Below are positions 62,511 to 64,000 of a DNA stretch of 64,000 nucleotides, one piece after another. Both the position numbers and the translations under genes were made by a program. The notes beneath the pieces are model-generated. The model was not told the origin of the DNA, made no database searches, and saw only the letters and a list, made by a program, of their open reading frames with translations. Source of the DNA: Clostridiales bacterium (lineage in GTDB: Bacteria > Bacillota > Clostridia > Christensenellales > Aristaeellaceae); assembly GCA_015056325.1 (NCBI GenBank), contig SVGL01000004.1, positions 62,001 to 126,000 of the forward strand, given 5' to 3'. The number at the start of each line of letters is the position of its first letter. The first letter of the stretch is position 1.

Positions 62511-63809
62511 ATGTCTGAGAAGTTCAACTACGGCTATAACGGCCAGCAGTTCCAGAAGTTCAAAAAGTACGCCTGGCTGACTCTGCTCAGCTTCGGCTTC
62601 ACTTACCTGTTCTTCTACAACGGCCGCCAGAACATTAACCTGGTGCTGCCGCTGATGAAGCAGGAGTTCCAGTCCGACCTGGGCACGCTGGGCGTGGTGT
62701 CTTCCGCGCTGTTCTGGTGCTATGCCTTTGGCCAGCTGGTCAGCGGACGCCTGGGTTCCTTCTTTGGGTACAAGAAGCTGATGATCTTCGGCGTGGCAGC
62801 CTCCGCTGTGCTGAACGTCGCGATCTCCTTCCAGAGCAACCTGGTGCTGATCGCCATCCTGTGGGGCCTGAACGGCTTCTGCCAGGCGATGGTGTGGTCC
62901 AACGGCGTGGGCGTGATCAACAAGTGGTGGCCCAAGGAAAAGCGCGGCTTTGCCTCCGGTCTGGCGACGGCCTTCTCCGGCGTAGCCCAGGCAGTCACCT
63001 ATCTGACGGTGAACTGGTGCCTGATCCTGAATCCGGAATGGACCTGGCGCGCGGGCTTCCGATTCCCCATCATCCCGATGGTGCTGATCCTGATCGCCTT
63101 TGTGTTCTTCTTCAAGGAGAAACCCGAGAACGTGGGCCTGCCCGCGTTCCAGGAAGCCGACCAGAACCTTGATGCCAGCGATGCGGCGATGGAAGCGGAA
63201 ATTGCCAAGCGCGGCTTCTTCTACCCCTATAAGCTGCTCTTCGCCGAGCCCAAAGTGCTGGTGTTCTGCCTGATCTCCGCCATCGCAGGCGTGGGCCGCT
63301 ATGGCCTGCTGACCTGGATTCCCACCTACTTCACCGAGGCCATGGGGCTGACGCTGAAGGACGATATGTTCACCTACATCGTGCTGCCCCTGGGGCAGGC
63401 CTGCGCCATGTTCGTTTTCCCCTTCATCACCGACAAGGTGTTCAAGGGCAAGCGTGAGCCGATGCTGATCCTGGCTTCTGTGATGGCCTTCATCGGTATG
63501 ATCTGCTTCCCCATGTTCAAGACGCAGATGCCCGCCACCGTGATGCTCTTTGTCGTGGGCGTGTTCAGCATGGTGACTGGTGTGATCTGGGCCATCGCGG
63601 GAGACATGGGCGGCCGCGCGCTGTCCTCCACCGTGGTTGGCGTGCTGGACTGGGCGGTCTACATGGGCGCTGCCATCCAGGCATCTGTATTTGGCTTCGT
63701 GCAGCAGACCTTCGGATGGCCGGCGATCTTCGTGACCATCGGCGTGCTGTACATTGTCATGCTGGTGCTGACGCTGCTGGCACGCAAGATGAAGATGCGC
63801 AAGCTGTGA
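62511..63809 (+). CDS. MFS transporter, organophosphate:phosphate antiporter (GlpT/UhpT) type
   Basis: A 432-residue 12-helix major-facilitator protein. The pattern fits the OPA group: AWLTLLSFGFTYLFFYNGRQ with the conserved arginine in helix 1, GQLVSGRLGSFFGYKKLMIF (MFS motif A between helices 2 and 3), GLNGFCQAMVWSNGVGVINK, WWPKEKRG and FKEKPENVGLP. Such transporters exchange glycerol-3-phosphate, hexose phosphates or phosphonates for phosphate. AAGGAG lies 6 bases before the ATG at 62511; 14 codons upstream overlap the previous gene and are rejected. It is the second gene of the unit controlled by the HTH-cytidylyltransferase fusion and is followed by a terminator. Confidence 0.9.
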   Translation: MSEKFNYGYNGQQFQKFKKYAWLTLLSFGFTYLFFYNGRQNINLVLPLMKQEFQSDLGTLGVVSSALFWCYAFGQLVSGRLGSFFGYKKLMIFGVAASAVLNVAISFQSNLVLIAILWGLNGFCQAMVWSNGVGVINKWWPKEKRGFASGLATAFSGVAQAVTYLTVNWCLILNPEWTWRAGFRFPIIPMVLILIAFVFFFKEKPENVGLPAFQEADQNLDASDAAMEAEIAKRGFFYPYKLLFAEPKVLVFCLISAIAGVGRYGLLTWIPTYFTEAMGLTLKDDMFTYIVLPLGQACAMFVFPFITDKVFKGKREPMLILASVMAFIGMICFPMFKTQMPATVMLFVVGVFSMVTGVIWAIAGDMGGRALSSTVVGVLDWAVYMGAAIQASVFGFVQQTFGWPAIFVTIGVLYIVMLVLTLLARKMKMRKL

Positions 63810-63831
63810 CATGCGGATGAATAGCATAGAG

Positions 63832-63866
63832 CAACTCCCCGCTCATATCAGAGCGGGGAGTTGTTT
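63832..63866 (+). terminator. Terminator after the MFS gene
   Basis: CAACTCCCCGCTC (63832-63844), loop ATATCA and its perfect complement (63851-63863), followed by TTTG. A 13-base-pair stem with a short T-run. Confidence 0.85.
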
Positions 63867-63983
63867 GCTTCAGGAAGTGTGCTGCATGGCGACATTGGAG
63901 ATGGAAAATCGCGACCAATGATGCGGATTCCCTTCCGTTTGAGCAGAAAATATTGCTGAGATATAGCGATGCAGGTTTTTTTC

Positions 63984-63992
63984 TGTTATAAT
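63984..63992 (+). promoter_or_regulatory. Extended -10 promoter reading out of the window
   Basis: TGTTATAAT (63984-63992) is a perfect extended -10 element. No good -35 lies 17 bases upstream (TAGCGA). It probably drives a gene that begins beyond the window. Confidence 0.5.
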
Positions 63993-64000
63993 GTGAGCAT

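Overview
The window looks like a chromosome segment of an anaerobic, Gram-positive-type Clostridia (Firmicutes) with fairly high GC. The evidence is crisp AGGAGG ribosome binding sites, sigma-A promoters (TTGACA-17-TATAAT type), a giant secreted protein ending in cell-wall-binding-like repeats and a dockerin, ferredoxin-linked IorAB, and GTAGGGGCGA/TCGCCCG-type intergenic hairpins of a kind I remember from clostridia. No rRNA, tRNA, CRISPR array, transposase or phage gene was recognised.

Layout. 1-4.8 kb (minus strand): a cut-off aminotransferase with an Lrp/AsnC regulator, queA carrying an in-frame copy of a small three-hairpin repeat, two paralogous GNAT acetyltransferases, and argH. 4.9-6.9 kb (plus): a small helical protein and argG, so argG and argH diverge. 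7.1-10.5 kb (minus): an overlapping three-gene operon of a ClpB-like AAA+ ATPase with a P-loop-less AAA-like front half, an unknown protein and an FMN-binding oxidoreductase, preceded by a small membrane protein. 10.6-12.8 kb (plus): two regulators, one a large HTH protein of unknown family and one MarR-type.

13-38.9 kb (plus) is an exopolysaccharide locus: initiating sugar transferase, four glycosyltransferases, a polymerase-like membrane protein and a flippase split by a one-base frameshift. In its middle sits a 5543-residue secreted protein with a catalytically dead CHAP-like domain, about 68 Cys3-His repeats, a phosphodiester-glycosidase domain, cell-wall-binding-like repeats and a C-terminal dockerin. 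The 377-base gap after it holds nested inverted repeats that may form a pseudoknotted leader RNA.

39-51 kb is catabolic: a dehydrogenase / glycerol-1-phosphate-dehydrogenase-like / amidohydrolase operon, a divergent second amidohydrolase, an acyl-CoA ligase, a sodium symporter, IorA-IorB, a phenylacetate-CoA-ligase-like enzyme and an ACT protein. The last four plausibly convert aromatic 2-keto acids to aryl-acyl-CoA and then ATP plus arylacetate. 51-55.5 kb is a three-gene ABC importer. 55.5-60.6 kb holds a GH13 glucosidase, a Bcp peroxiredoxin, a secreted YD-like repeat protein and an esterase. 60.6-63.8 kb is a regulatory unit in which an HTH protein fused to a degenerate IspD/TarI-type cytidylyltransferase faces, across a large inverted repeat spanning both promoters, a nucleotidyltransferase gene and an organophosphate-antiporter-like MFS gene.

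The most promising novel elements are the giant repeat protein within the polysaccharide locus, the HTH-cytidylyltransferase fusion with its divergent operator, the queA insertion, and the leader structure near 32.5 kb.
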